A DNA stretch of 64,000 nt, taken from Phenylobacterium sp. (GTDB taxonomy: Bacteria > Pseudomonadota > Alphaproteobacteria > Caulobacterales > Caulobacteraceae). This document shows, one piece after another, positions 1 through 9,441 of this stretch; position 1 is the first letter of the stretch; every line of letters starts with the position of its first letter. The DNA is taken from positions 123,120 through 187,119 of the forward strand of contig JADBYZ010000007.1 in the NCBI GenBank assembly GCA_020402745.1. Direction: 5' to 3'. A program made the translations under genes and the position numbers. The notes under the pieces were generated by a model. It was given only the letters and a program-made list of their open reading frames with translations, was not told the origin of the DNA and ran no database searches.

Positions 1-1002
1 CTGGAATCGCGCTGGCTCTGGCGGCTCCGGACCCTGGCCAAGGGGGCGGGCCTGACCCTGCCGACCCGCCCGGACCTGGAGACCCTCGCCGAGGCGGCGG
101 ATGCGCCCGGCGCCTTCGCCCCCGCCCCCCGGCCTGCGCCCCGCCCGCCCCTTGAGGCGCGTCCCCGCAAGCTCGCGGTGACCCGGATCGAGACCCTGGT
201 GCGGGATCCCTACGCCGTCTGGGCGCGGGACATACTGAGGCTCTACCCCCTGGAGCGGCCGGACGCCCCCATCGATGTCCGCCTTCGGGGCACGGCCATC
301 CATTCGGCCCTTGAGGCCTTCGTGGAAGCCTATCCCGACACCCTTCCGGACACGGCCGAGGCCCACCTCGACGCCCTCTACCTGAAGGCCCTGGCGGACC
401 AGGGCATGGACCCGTCGGGCCTCGCCCGGGAAACGGCCCTCTCCCGGGAGATCGCCAGCTGGATGGTCGCCACTGAACGCGAGCGCCGGTCGGACGGTCG
501 GCGGATCGTGGTCGAGCAGGAAGGCGCCAGCACCTTCATGTCCCCAGGCGGGGTCTTCACCTTCACCGCCAAGGCCGACCGGATCGAGATCGGCCCCGGG
601 GCGATCGGGCGCATCCTCGACTACAAGACCGGACGTCCCCCGACGCACAGCCAGGTGGCGGCCGGCTTTTCCCCCCAGCTCACCCTTTCAGGCGCCATCC
701 TGATGTCGGGAGGGTTCTCGAAGATCGGCGCCCTACAGCCTATGGAGCTGGCCTATGTCCAGCTGACGGGCCGGCGGCCGGCCGGCGTCATCAGGAGCGC
801 CCTGGGCGAGAGCGAGGCGCCGCTGGACGCTGTCGCCTCGGCCCTCGAGGGGCTCAAGGCGGTCATCGCCCGCTTCGATGACCCGGCCACCGCCTATCTG
901 TCCCGGACAGCGCCCGAGAAGGTGAAGCTCTACGCCAGCGACTACGACCATCTCGCCCGGGTTCGGGAGTGGACCTCGATCGGGGGGGAGGCCGAGTCAT
1001 GA
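1..1002 (+). CDS. addB: AddB, C-terminal part (double-strand break repair helicase/nuclease subunit)
   Basis: The reading frame is open from base 1, so the gene begins outside the window and only the last 333 residues are seen. They form the C-terminal RecB-like nuclease domain of AddB: a long helical segment, then RILDYKTGRPP, which carries the Asp and Lys of the PD-(D/E)xK fold, near visible residue 210. AddB pairs with AddA to unwind and resect double-strand breaks and load RecA, the alphaproteobacterial counterpart of RecBCD. The stop codon overlaps the addA start as ATGA, which indicates translational coupling of the two subunits. The GTG at 178 is an internal codon, because coding continues upstream of it without interruption. 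Family assignment rests on the nuclease motif plus the addA neighbour. Confidence 0.93.
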   Translation: MESRWLWRLRTLAKGAGLTLPTRPDLETLAEAADAPGAFAPAPRPAPRPPLEARPRKLAVTRIETLVRDPYAVWARDILRLYPLERPDAPIDVRLRGTAIHSALEAFVEAYPDTLPDTAEAHLDALYLKALADQGMDPSGLARETALSREIASWMVATERERRSDGRRIVVEQEGASTFMSPGGVFTFTAKADRIEIGPGAIGRILDYKTGRPPTHSQVAAGFSPQLTLSGAILMSGGFSKIGALQPMELAYVQLTGRRPAGVIRSALGESEAPLDAVASALEGLKAVIARFDDPATAYLSRTAPEKVKLYASDYDHLARVREWTSIGGEAES

Positions 1003-4000
1003 CCACCGACCCTGTCAGCCCCCAGGCGCGGGCTGCGAACCCGCGCCTCTCGGCCTTCGTCACGGCCAACGCCGGGTCCGGCAAGACCAAGACACTGATC
1101 GACCGGGTCGCGCGCCTGCTGCTGGCCGGCGCCTCGCCGGACGAGATCCTGTGCGTCACCTACACCAAGGCCGCCGCCGCCGAGATGCAGAACCGCCTGT
1201 TCGAACTCCTCGGCGACTGGTCGGTCCGTGAAGATCCCGAACTGCGGGTGCAGCTCGCCGACCTCGAGGGCCGGGCGTCGTCGGACTACAAGGCCAAGGA
1301 GCTCTCCGCCGCCCGAGCCCTGTTCGCCCGCGCCCTGGAGACCCCCGGCGGCCTGCGGATCCAGACCCTTCACGCCTTCTGCGAGAAGCTGCTTCGGCGC
1401 TTTCCCCTGGAGGCGGGGATCTCGCCGGGCTTTGAGGTGCTCGACGACCTGGCCGCCGCCCAGCTGGCGAAGTCGGCGCGACTGGGCCTGGCCCGGCAGG
1501 TCCTGAAGGGTGATGGCCGCATCGCCGAGGCCTATGCCCGGCTGTCGGTCGACATGGCCTTCGACGCCTTTGAGTCCCTGTTCGATGACTTCACCGCCCG
1601 GGCCGGCGAGCTGAGGGAGGCCATCGACAGCGCCGAAGCGGCCGGAGGGCTGGAAGCCGTCGTCTGGACCACCCTGACCGGAACGCCGGAGCCCCTAGAC
1701 CCCGAGGCGGCCCGGGCCGAGCTGGAGGACATGTCGGCAGGCCCCTCGCCCGAGACCTGGCTGGCGATCGCCGAGGCGATGGCCCAGTCCAAGACATCCA
1801 AGGGCGAAGTGGCCGACGCCTCGAAACTCAAGGCGTGCGCAGGGAAACCCGACTTCGAGAGGGTCCGCGGCCTGCTGATCACCAAGACCTGGACCGTCAA
1901 GACCTGGCCGGCCACATCATCGAACCTGAAGAAGTTCCCGCACATCGTCGAGCACCTGCAAGCGGAGGCCGAACGCCTCTTAGGGCTGGAAATGCGGCGA
2001 CGGGCGGCGGCCGCCGGCCGCCGGACCCTGGACACCCTTCTGCTCGCCGAGGCATGGCTCACCGCCTACGCCATCGAGAAGGCCCATTCCGGGAAGCTGG
2101 ACTTCGGGGACCTGATCGACAGGACCCTGGCCCTGACCCAGGACTCGCAGATGGCCGCCTGGGTGCTCTTCAAGCTCGACCAGGGGCTGGCCCATGTGCT
2201 CGTGGACGAGGCCCAGGACACCTCTCCCGCCCAGTGGTCCATCCTGAGGCAGCTGACCGAGGATTTCTTCGCCGGCGCAGGACAGGCTGGGAAGGAAGGC
2301 GCGCTGCGCCGCAGCCTCTTCGTGGTCGGGGACCAGAAGCAGTCGATCTATTCCTTCCAGGGCGCCTCGCCCGAGCGGCTGGAGCTGGAGTTCGGACATC
2401 ACAGCCGGCGGGCCCTTGCGGCCGGGGCGGCCTTCGAGCGGATCGAACTTGCGGTGTCCTGGCGGTCGACCCGGCAGGTCCTGGGCTTTGTGGACGCTGT
2501 CTACGCCGACCCGGAGCTCAGCCAGGGCCTGATGACCGGAAGGGACGGCATGGACGCCCCCCTCCGCCACGAGGCCCGGCGCGAGGACGACGGCTGCATC
2601 GACCTTTGGGACCTGGTCGAACCCCCCGAGAAGTCGGATCGGAAGGCCTGGGAGGCCCCGCCGGACACCCCCGACCCGAACTCGGCGACCCGGGAGCTGG
2701 CGCGGCGCATCGCCCGCGAGATCGCCGGGATCGTCAGCCGGGGCGAGGCCGTCGGCGACAAGAAGTCCGGCGGGAAGCGTCCCGCCCGCTGGGGGGATTT
2801 CCTGGTCCTGGTCCGGCGCCGCGGACGCCTGTTCGACGAGGTCATCCTGGAGCTCAAGCGCCAGGGCGTTCCCGTGGGCGGCGCCGACCGGCTGAAGCTG
2901 GCCGAGCACATCCTGTTCGACGACCTTCGGGCCCTGGTCCGCTTCGCCCTCTATCCGGGGGACGACCTGACCCTGGCCGCCCTGCTTCGCAGCCCCTTCT
3001 GCGACGTCAGCGACGAGAGCCTGTTCGCGCTCGCCTACCAGCGCCCGGAGACCCGCCTCTGGGAGGCGCTGATGGCGCGGAGCGAGGCGGGGACGCCCGA
3101 CGCCGGCCGGGCAGAGTGGGCGCAGGCGCGCCAGGTCCTGGCCGCCGTCCTTTCCGCCGCCGGCCAGTCGCCCTACGACTTCATCGTCGGGCGTCTGGAG
3201 TCCGCAGGGTCCTGTGGGCGCACCCAGCGCCAGAGGCTGCTGACCCGTCTGGGCCGGGAGGCCGAGGAGGCCCTGGGCGTCTTCCTGGAGAAGACCCTGG
3301 AACTCGAGCAGAGCGGCGTCCGAGACCTGGAGGCCTTCGCCGCCGCCCTCGACAGCCTGAAGGTGGACGTGAAGCGGGAGACGGAGGCCGAAGCCGCCGA
3401 CGAGGTCCGCGTCATGACGGCCCACGGGGCCAAGGGGCTGGAGGCCTCGATCATCATCCTGCCCGACACCACCTTCAACGACTCCGATGGCGCCGGCCTG
3501 GTGCGAGCCGCAGACGGGACCTTCCTCTGGCTGGGGGCGAAGAACGACGACTGTCCGGCCCAGACCGACGCCCGGGCGCTGCGCAAGGCCGCCGCGGACC
3601 AGGAGCTCCAGCGGCTCCTCTATGTGGGCCTGACCCGGGCGCGGGACCGGCTGATCGTCTGCGGGGCCTTGCCGGGAGGACGGTCCGCAGACAAGCCGCC
3701 AGGCTGGTGGGGCGTGATGGAAGCGGTCTTCGCAAACCGCCTGGCCGGCCGGTTCCGGCGGATCGAGGCCGAGGACTTCGGCTTCCGGCGTTTCGGCGAA
3801 GACCCTGAGGTTTTGGGGCAGGCCGGGGCGACGCCGGAGGCGGCCAAGGCCCCTCCCCCCGCCTGGCTGTCCCGGCCAGCCCTGCCCGAGCCCCTCGCCC
3901 GCCTCGCGTCGCCCTCTGACCTGGGCGATTCGGCCCGGGTCGCCGCCGTCTCGCCCCTGGCCGGCGCGCCCGGCATGGGCCGGTTCCGGCGGGGCGAGCT

Positions 4001-4499
4001 GGTCCACCGGCTGCTGCAGGTTCTGCCCGACCTGCCGGAGGCGACCCGTCACAGCGCGGCCCGGCGGCTCCTGGGAAAGGAGGCCGGCCTCGCGGTCGAC
4101 CAGATCGAGGAGATGGCGACGGCGGCCCTGGGCGTGCTGGAGCATCCGGACTTCGCCTTCCTGTTCGGGCCAGGCTCCCGGGCCGAGGCGGCCATTGTCG
4201 GCGGCTCCGGGCTCCTGCCGCCGGGCCTTCGGATTTCCGGGCGGATCGACCGGCTGGTGGTGCGCGCGGATGAAATCCTGTTCGCGGACTTCAAGACGAA
4301 CCGGCCCGCCCCGGCCTCGATCGAGGCGGCGGATCCCGCCTACCTGCGCCAGCTGGCGATGTACTGGGCCGTCCTTAGCGATCTCTACCCGGACCGCCCG
4401 GTCCGCGCCGCCCTGGTCTGGACGGACGGCCCCCTGCTGACCCCGGCGCCGGAGGCCCTGCTCCGCGAGACCCTTGACCAGCTCTACAGGGAGGCCTGA
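999..4499 (+). CDS. addA: AddA, double-strand break repair helicase/nuclease subunit
   Basis: This 1166-residue UvrD/Rep-type 3'-5' helicase has a C-terminal nuclease domain. Walker A is ANAGSGKT at residues 23-30. Motif II is LVDEAQDTS near 401, motif III is GDQKQSIYSFQGA near 440, motif V is VMTAHGAKGLEA near 805, and motif VI is YVGLTRARDRL near 872. The nuclease domain holds GRIDRLV and FADFKTNR around 1080-1100, giving the PD-(D/E)xK residues. With AddB it processes DNA ends for RecA-dependent recombination. I start it at the ATG overlapping the addB stop (ATGA); an in-frame upstream codon 30 nt earlier would place ten extra residues inside addB. Length and motif set are complete for the family. 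Confidence 0.95.
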   Translation: MTTDPVSPQARAANPRLSAFVTANAGSGKTKTLIDRVARLLLAGASPDEILCVTYTKAAAAEMQNRLFELLGDWSVREDPELRVQLADLEGRASSDYKAKELSAARALFARALETPGGLRIQTLHAFCEKLLRRFPLEAGISPGFEVLDDLAAAQLAKSARLGLARQVLKGDGRIAEAYARLSVDMAFDAFESLFDDFTARAGELREAIDSAEAAGGLEAVVWTTLTGTPEPLDPEAARAELEDMSAGPSPETWLAIAEAMAQSKTSKGEVADASKLKACAGKPDFERVRGLLITKTWTVKTWPATSSNLKKFPHIVEHLQAEAERLLGLEMRRRAAAAGRRTLDTLLLAEAWLTAYAIEKAHSGKLDFGDLIDRTLALTQDSQMAAWVLFKLDQGLAHVLVDEAQDTSPAQWSILRQLTEDFFAGAGQAGKEGALRRSLFVVGDQKQSIYSFQGASPERLELEFGHHSRRALAAGAAFERIELAVSWRSTRQVLGFVDAVYADPELSQGLMTGRDGMDAPLRHEARREDDGCIDLWDLVEPPEKSDRKAWEAPPDTPDPNSATRELARRIAREIAGIVSRGEAVGDKKSGGKRPARWGDFLVLVRRRGRLFDEVILELKRQGVPVGGADRLKLAEHILFDDLRALVRFALYPGDDLTLAALLRSPFCDVSDESLFALAYQRPETRLWEALMARSEAGTPDAGRAEWAQARQVLAAVLSAAGQSPYDFIVGRLESAGSCGRTQRQRLLTRLGREAEEALGVFLEKTLELEQSGVRDLEAFAAALDSLKVDVKRETEAEAADEVRVMTAHGAKGLEASIIILPDTTFNDSDGAGLVRAADGTFLWLGAKNDDCPAQTDARALRKAAADQELQRLLYVGLTRARDRLIVCGALPGGRSADKPPGWWGVMEAVFANRLAGRFRRIEAEDFGFRRFGEDPEVLGQAGATPEAAKAPPPAWLSRPALPEPLARLASPSDLGDSARVAAVSPLAGAPGMGRFRRGELVHRLLQVLPDLPEATRHSAARRLLGKEAGLAVDQIEEMATAALGVLEHPDFAFLFGPGSRAEAAIVGGSGLLPPGLRISGRIDRLVVRADEILFADFKTNRPAPASIEAADPAYLRQLAMYWAVLSDLYPDRPVRAALVWTDGPLLTPAPEALLRETLDQLYREA

Positions 4500-4524
4500 T
4501 CGCGGGTCCGGCGCAACGGGGGAG

Positions 4525-4554
4525 TTGATCCTGGCGCTCAGTGCGCCATATCAC
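4525..4554 (+). promoter_or_regulatory. Possible housekeeping promoter for trxA
   Basis: TTGATC (4525-4530) and TATCAC (4549-4554) are separated by 18 nt, in the 100-nt gap between addA and trxA. They resemble a sigma-70-type -35/-10 pair. A clear AGGAG ribosome binding site lies 6 nt before the trxA ATG. The promoter call is inference from position and weak consensus only. Confidence 0.3.
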
Positions 4555-4601
4555 GTCATCACGTCCGGCCCGTCCCGGACCTACGAATCGAGGAGCCCCG
4601 C

Positions 4602-4928
4602 ATGGGTACTGTCGCCGTCACTGACGAGTCCTTCGAAGCCGACGTCCTGAAATCGGGCAAGCCCGTCCTGGTGGACTTCTGGGCGGAGTGGTGCGGGCCC
4701 TGCAAGCAGATCGCTCCGGCCCTGGAGCAGATCGCCGCCGAGCTGGGCGCGCAGGTCACCGTGGCCAAGCTGAACATCGAGGACTCGCCGAACACCCCCA
4801 GCCGCTACGGCGTGCGCGGCATCCCGACCATGATGCTCTTCAAGGACGGGCAGATGACCGCCATGAAGGTCGGGGCCATGCCCAAGCAGAAGATCGTCGA
4901 CTGGCTGAACGAGTCCGGCGTCGGCTGA
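4602..4928 (+). CDS. trxA: Thioredoxin 1
   Basis: This 108-residue cytoplasmic thioredoxin is full length for the family. The redox centre WCGPC lies at residues 30-34 and the cis-proline loop RGIPTMM follows about 42 residues later. It reduces protein disulfides such as ribonucleotide reductase, using electrons from thioredoxin reductase. AGGAG is placed 6 nt before the ATG. The gene lies 102 nt downstream of addA on the same strand, a common order in this group, and a small GC hairpin follows. No signal peptide is present, which separates it from the periplasmic thioredoxin-like CcmG elsewhere in the window. Confidence 0.97.
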   Translation: MGTVAVTDESFEADVLKSGKPVLVDFWAEWCGPCKQIAPALEQIAAELGAQVTVAKLNIEDSPNTPSRYGVRGIPTMMLFKDGQMTAMKVGAMPKQKIVDWLNESGVG

Positions 4929-4940
4929 ACCGGCTGGCCC

Positions 4941-4957
4941 ACCCCCTTTCCGGGGGT
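4941..4957 (+). terminator. Small GC hairpin after trxA
   Basis: ACCCCC (4941-4946) and GGGGGT (4952-4957) form a perfect 6-bp stem with a TTTCC loop, 13 nt after the trxA stop. There is no T-run after it, so termination would be weak or factor-assisted. Confidence 0.35.
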
Positions 4958-5027
4958 CGGACGGGCGGATGAGACTCCGCCCGGAGCCCTTCAGCGTACT
5001 GCAATGGCGGCTTCAGGCTGTGGACAA

Positions 5028-7124
5028 ATGAAGCGGTCCCCGGGACGCCCCTCCATCGGAAGGGCGGCGTCTCCAACGCGCCAGGGGCTCTGCGCCTTCG
5101 CGCTGGCCGCGACCCTGGCCGCCGGCGCCGGGCCTGGGGTCGGGCGCGCCGCCGAGCCCATGCAGGTGAGAAGCTATTCCCGGGAGTTCTTCGAGAGTTT
5201 CGTTCCCAGCACGGCGTTCGACATGGTGATGCGGGTTCCGGGTTTCACGCTGGATCAGGGTGAGGCCCGGCGCGGCTTTGGCGATACCGGTGGAAATGTC
5301 CTGATCAACGGGGCGAGACCCGGATCGAAGGGCGGAGGACCCCGCGAAGCGCTTTCAAGAATTCCGGCCTCCGCCGTCGTGAGGATCGACCTGGTCACAA
5401 ACCCGACCACCAGCGAGGCGTCGGGTCAGTCTGTGATCGTGAACCTGATCGTCGAGGAAACCGCTCTATCAGGCTCCTGGGGCGTCTCAGTCTCCCGGAA
5501 CCAGGACGGGAACATCCGCCCCTATGCGGAGGCGAGCCTGTCCGGCCCGGTCGGCGGATGGCGGGCGTCCGGAAGGATACAGCTCGACGCCTGGCGCGAT
5601 CCTGCGGAAGGCGTGCGCCGGCGAACCGGACCGAACGGCGAACTTGTGGTGTTCGAGCAGGAGAACCGCATCGCCGACGAGGTGGAGATCACCCTGTCCG
5701 GAGACGCCCGGCGGGAGGCCTTTGGAGGCGAGATCGTGATCAACGGCAGGGTGGAAGGAGAGGACTCCGACACCCGCTTCGCCGGACCGGGATACCTGGG
5801 TCGCACGCCATCAGGCCCGGTGGACCGATTCCGCGGCGTCACCTTCGCCGAGGACGTTATCGAGGCCGAGTTTGGCGGCGAATGGACGCGGCGGTTTCCC
5901 AATGTCGGCGCCTTGAAGATCCTGAGCCTGGCCAGCTGGCGACAGGAGGAGGCCGCCAGCGCCAGTCGAATTGAAGCGCCTCCCGGGGTCGCCGCCTCCG
6001 AAACCCTTGCGAATTCCCAGCGCACCCAGATCGAGTGGGTGGCGCGCGCGACGGTTTCGGCGGACGCCGGCGGGCGGTTCCGTCCGGAGGCTGGCGGGGA
6101 GGCGGCCTTCAACCGGTTGGACTCCTCCCTCGCCTTCGCGACACGCACGGCCTCCGGCGCACTGACTCCGATCCTGCTGCCGGCGGCTAACGTGGTGGTC
6201 GAAGAGCAACGCGCCGAAGCCTTCGTCAACCTCGCCTATGACCTGAACCCGCAATGGACGCTGGATGCGAAGGCGGCGACCGAGTGGTCCGAAATCTCGG
6301 TGACCGGCGACGCCCGGAACCGTCAGCGACTGATGTTCTTTAAGCCGGCCTTGTCCCTGTCATGGCGACCGAACGACAGTTCGAGCCTGGATTTTGGCCT
6401 GCGGCGCAATGTCGGTCAGCTGGACTTTGACGCCTTCGCCGCCTCCACAGAGGTCGGGATCGACCGCAGCCAGGGCGGAAACGCCCAGTTGAGGCCGCAG
6501 ACCGAGACGCGGGCGAGTGCGGATCTCGACCTGCGCGGTCGCGACGGCCCGGCCATCAACGCCGGGCTCTTCCATGAATGGCGGGAGGATGTCCTGGAGC
6601 CCGTCATCCTGCCAGGCGGCGACTTCGGCATCGGCAACGCCAGGAGCGCCCGCGTGTGGGGCGCCACGTTCGGCGCTTCCGCCCCCCTGTCCTGGCTGGC
6701 CCCGGGATTGCGCCTGGATGCGCGGGGTGAGTGGCGTGATTCCGCTTTCGATGACCCTCTGACGGGCCGATCCCGCCAAGTGACGGCCTTCACCCCCTGG
6801 ACCTATTCCGTCGAGCTCCGTCAGGATCTCCCGGAACAAAAACTCTCGTGGAGCGTGCAGGTCGATGGGCAGGATGCCGAGGTCGACTATTTCGTGCCGG
6901 AGGTGAACGCGTTCGAGCCGGGACCGGAAGTGCGGATGACGGTCGAAAGCAGCCATCTGAAGAACCTGAAGCTGAGGTTCACCGTCTACAATCCCCTCGG
7001 CCGGCGGTTCACCAATGACAGAACCTTCTTCGCACCGACACGGGCGGCGGCGATCGCCGGGCGCGAGGCCCGGCGCTGGGAAGAGGGCCCTTACCTCTGG
7101 GTGACGGCGAAGAGCGCCTTCTAG
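5028..7124 (+). CDS. TonB-dependent receptor-like outer membrane protein
   Basis: A 698-residue predicted outer membrane beta-barrel. The ATG at 5028 gives a basic N-terminus, a hydrophobic stretch (FALAATLAAGAG) and a cleavage region near AAEP, i.e. an export signal; an ATG 24 nt upstream in frame is possible. A plug-like domain follows (residues about 60-160) with DMVMRVPGF, GNVLINGARP and VVRIDLVTNPTT. This matches the plug pattern in which a conserved RIDL/RIEV strand precedes the barrel. The rest is alternating amphipathic strands ending in VTAKSAF, an aromatic C-terminal residue typical of barrels assembled by BAM. No convincing TonB box or carboxypeptidase-like extension is seen. The substrate is unknown. 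It converges with folC. Confidence 0.75.
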   Translation: MKRSPGRPSIGRAASPTRQGLCAFALAATLAAGAGPGVGRAAEPMQVRSYSREFFESFVPSTAFDMVMRVPGFTLDQGEARRGFGDTGGNVLINGARPGSKGGGPREALSRIPASAVVRIDLVTNPTTSEASGQSVIVNLIVEETALSGSWGVSVSRNQDGNIRPYAEASLSGPVGGWRASGRIQLDAWRDPAEGVRRRTGPNGELVVFEQENRIADEVEITLSGDARREAFGGEIVINGRVEGEDSDTRFAGPGYLGRTPSGPVDRFRGVTFAEDVIEAEFGGEWTRRFPNVGALKILSLASWRQEEAASASRIEAPPGVAASETLANSQRTQIEWVARATVSADAGGRFRPEAGGEAAFNRLDSSLAFATRTASGALTPILLPAANVVVEEQRAEAFVNLAYDLNPQWTLDAKAATEWSEISVTGDARNRQRLMFFKPALSLSWRPNDSSSLDFGLRRNVGQLDFDAFAASTEVGIDRSQGGNAQLRPQTETRASADLDLRGRDGPAINAGLFHEWREDVLEPVILPGGDFGIGNARSARVWGATFGASAPLSWLAPGLRLDARGEWRDSAFDDPLTGRSRQVTAFTPWTYSVELRQDLPEQKLSWSVQVDGQDAEVDYFVPEVNAFEPGPEVRMTVESSHLKNLKLRFTVYNPLGRRFTNDRTFFAPTRAAAIAGREARRWEEGPYLWVTAKSAF

Positions 7125-7164
7125 AGCCGGTCGGAGCGCCGCCTCCGTCCTGGCGACGAGGCCA

Positions 7165-8484
7165 CTAGGTCGGCCAGGTCTCGGGACTGAGCGCCAGGAC
7201 ATCGCCAGCGAAGTGCAGGCCGCCGCAGACCACCACCCGGGGGGGCGGCCCCTCCGCTGCCAGCGCCAGGGCGACAGCGGCGGAGACGTCGGCGGCGGTC
7301 TCGACCGGGAGCCCCTCGGCCCGCGCCGCCTCGGCAAGGGCCTCCGGCGAGAGCGCCGTCGCCGAATCGAAGGTGGTCGCCACGACCTTCAGGGGCAGGT
7401 CCCGGAAGGCGGCGAAGAAGCCCCTCGGGTCCTTCCGCGCGAATTGCCCCACCACCAGCACCAGGGGCCGGGGATCCCGGGCCGTCATCTCGGCGCAGGT
7501 CCGGGCCAGGGCCTCGGCGCCGTGGGGGTTGTGGGCGCCGTCCAACCAGAGATCCGAGCCCCGTGCAGCGGCCAGCCGGCCCAGGGGGCCGTCCTTCAGC
7601 CTCTGGAACCGGCCCGGCCAGGTCGCGGTCTCCGAACCGCGTCCCAGGGCCGCCTCGGTGATCCGGGGATCATCCAGGGCCAGGAGGGCGAGGGCGGCGA
7701 GGCCGGCGTTGTCGAACTGGTGGGGTCCGGGAAGGGAGGGCGCCGGCAGGTCCAGCAGCCGGTCCTGAGCCTGGACCATCAGCCGGCCGCGCTCGCGCCA
7801 GATGTCGGCATCGCGGCCCACCAGGGTCAGGCGCGCGCCCAGGGCCTCAACCTCGGCCTCGATCACCGCCAGGGCCTCCTCGCGCTGGCCGGCGCAAACG
7901 ACCGGCCGGCCGGCCTTGATGATCCCGGCCTTCTCCCAGGCGATATTGGAGAGCTCGGGCCCCAGCATCTCCACATGGTCGTAGTCGACCGGGGTGATGA
8001 CCGAGACGGCCGGGGCGGGGAAGATGTTGGTGGCGTCGAACCGCCCGCCCAGGCCCACCTCGATGAGGCAAAGGTCTGCAGGGGTCTCGGCGAAGGCCGT
8101 GAGGGCGAGGACTGTGGTGATCTCAAAGAAGCTGATCGGCTGGCCGGCGTTGACCGTCTCCAGCCGGTCGGCGAGGGCGTCGAGGGCCTCATCGGTGATC
8201 AGCCTACCAGCGATGCGGATGCGCTCGGCGAAGCGGACCAGGTGCGGCGAGGTCAGGACATGGACTGACAGGCCCGCCGCCTCGGCCATGGCCCTCAGGA
8301 AGGCCGTAGTGGAGCCCTTGCCGTTGGTCCCGGCCACATGGATGACGGGGGGCAGGCGCAGGTCGGGACGGCCCTGGGCCTCAAGCAGTCTCTCGACCCG
8401 GCCGGTGGTCAGGTCGATGAGCGAGGGATGGTTGGCCCTCAGCTTCTGGATGACGGCGTCGGAGGCCCGGATCGGATCGAACAT
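7165..8484 (-). CDS. folC: Bifunctional folylpolyglutamate/dihydrofolate synthase
   Basis: A 439-residue Mur-ligase-like enzyme that adds glutamate to dihydropteroate and to folates. The ATP loop GTNGKGSTTAF is at about residues 51-61. LIEVGLGGRFDATN supplies the second family motif, and VLVVGQFARKDP lies in the C-terminal domain with the LDGAHNPHG motif upstream. It starts 17 nt after the accD stop and is the last gene of the trpF-trpB-trpA-accD-folC run, an order shared by many alphaproteobacteria. Full length, nothing missing. Confidence 0.95.
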   Translation of the reverse strand: MFDPIRASDAVIQKLRANHPSLIDLTTGRVERLLEAQGRPDLRLPPVIHVAGTNGKGSTTAFLRAMAEAAGLSVHVLTSPHLVRFAERIRIAGRLITDEALDALADRLETVNAGQPISFFEITTVLALTAFAETPADLCLIEVGLGGRFDATNIFPAPAVSVITPVDYDHVEMLGPELSNIAWEKAGIIKAGRPVVCAGQREEALAVIEAEVEALGARLTLVGRDADIWRERGRLMVQAQDRLLDLPAPSLPGPHQFDNAGLAALALLALDDPRITEAALGRGSETATWPGRFQRLKDGPLGRLAAARGSDLWLDGAHNPHGAEALARTCAEMTARDPRPLVLVVGQFARKDPRGFFAAFRDLPLKVVATTFDSATALSPEALAEAARAEGLPVETAADVSAAVALALAAEGPPPRVVVCGGLHFAGDVLALSPETWPT

Positions 8485-8501
8485 GTTCCCGGTGGGGAGG
8501 C

Positions 8502-9434
8502 TCAGGCGGCGCGGGCCCGGGCGCGGCCCAGCATGAGGGTCTTCAGCACCGAGGCGAGGACGTCGGGCAGCTCGGAGCGGGCGGCGACGAGGTCGACCAT
8601 GCCGCGCTCGACCAGGAACTCGGCGCGCTGGAAGCCCGGCGGCAGGACCTCGCGGATGGTCTGCTCGATGACCCGACGCCCGGAAAAGGCGATCATGGCG
8701 TTGGGCTCGGCGATGTGGATGTCGCCGAGCATGGCGTAGGAGGCCGACACCCCGCCGGTGGTGGGATCGGTCAGCACGACAATGTAGGGCAGGCCCGCCG
8801 CCTTGACCTCATTGAGGGCCAGGGTGGTCCGCGCCATCTGCATCAGGGAGAGGGTCCCCTCCTGCATGCGGGCGCCGCCTGAGGCGGTGAAGATGACCAG
8901 GGGGGCCTTGCGGCGGACAGCCTCCTCGGCGGCCTTGATGAAGGCCTCGCCGGCGCCCATGCCCAGGGAGCCGCCCATGAAGTTGAAGTCCTGGACGATG
9001 ACCACCGCCGGCTCACCCCGGATGTTTCCGAAGGCGATGGCCATGGAGTCCTGCTCGCCGGTGGCCTTGCGCGCCGACTTCAGCCGGTCGGCGTAGGGCT
9101 TCTCGTCCGGGAACTTCAGGGGGTCGTCCACGACGACAGGCGAGGGAATGCGCTCGAACCGGCCGTCATCAAAGGTGTAGCGCAGGCGCTGGGCGGCGCC
9201 GATCCGCATGTGGCTGCCCGACGGGGTGACCCAGAGGGCCGCCTCCAGGTCGGGGCGATAGAGCATCTCGCCGGTGTCGGGGCACTTGACCCAGAGATTG
9301 TCGGGGGTCTCACGCTTGGCGACCAGGTTGCGGACGCCGGGGGCGATCTTGGCCAGCCAGCCGCCGCGCTCCCGGGGGGGCTGGGCCTGGGCAGGCTTCC
9401 CGGATTTGTCGTCCCTGTGGTCCGCCATCGCCAT
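8502..9434 (-). CDS. accD: Acetyl-CoA carboxylase carboxyltransferase subunit beta
   Basis: A 310-residue beta subunit of the carboxyltransferase that moves CO2 from biotin to acetyl-CoA in fatty acid synthesis. The ClpP/crotonase core is clear (ASGGARMQEGTLSLMQM, LPYIVVLTDPTTGGVSASYAM). The N-terminal region aligns with the zinc ribbon of E. coli AccD (KC..CG then VCPKC) but reads KCPDTGEMLYR and WVTPSGSHMR. Only one of the four zinc cysteines remains, so metal binding there is unlikely. The start ATG has a second in-frame ATG two codons later. It lies 7 nt downstream of trpA. Confidence 0.95.
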   Translation of the reverse strand: MAMADHRDDKSGKPAQAQPPRERGGWLAKIAPGVRNLVAKRETPDNLWVKCPDTGEMLYRPDLEAALWVTPSGSHMRIGAAQRLRYTFDDGRFERIPSPVVVDDPLKFPDEKPYADRLKSARKATGEQDSMAIAFGNIRGEPAVVIVQDFNFMGGSLGMGAGEAFIKAAEEAVRRKAPLVIFTASGGARMQEGTLSLMQMARTTLALNEVKAAGLPYIVVLTDPTTGGVSASYAMLGDIHIAEPNAMIAFSGRRVIEQTIREVLPPGFQRAEFLVERGMVDLVAARSELPDVLASVLKTLMLGRARARAA

Positions 9435-9441
9435 ACTGCGC

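Noticed and set aside
1835-4145. Long open frames overlapping addA (657 codons plus, 721 codons minus)
   Set aside because: Arg/Pro/Gly-rich products typical of out-of-frame GC-rich DNA; addA motifs are intact in the chosen frame.
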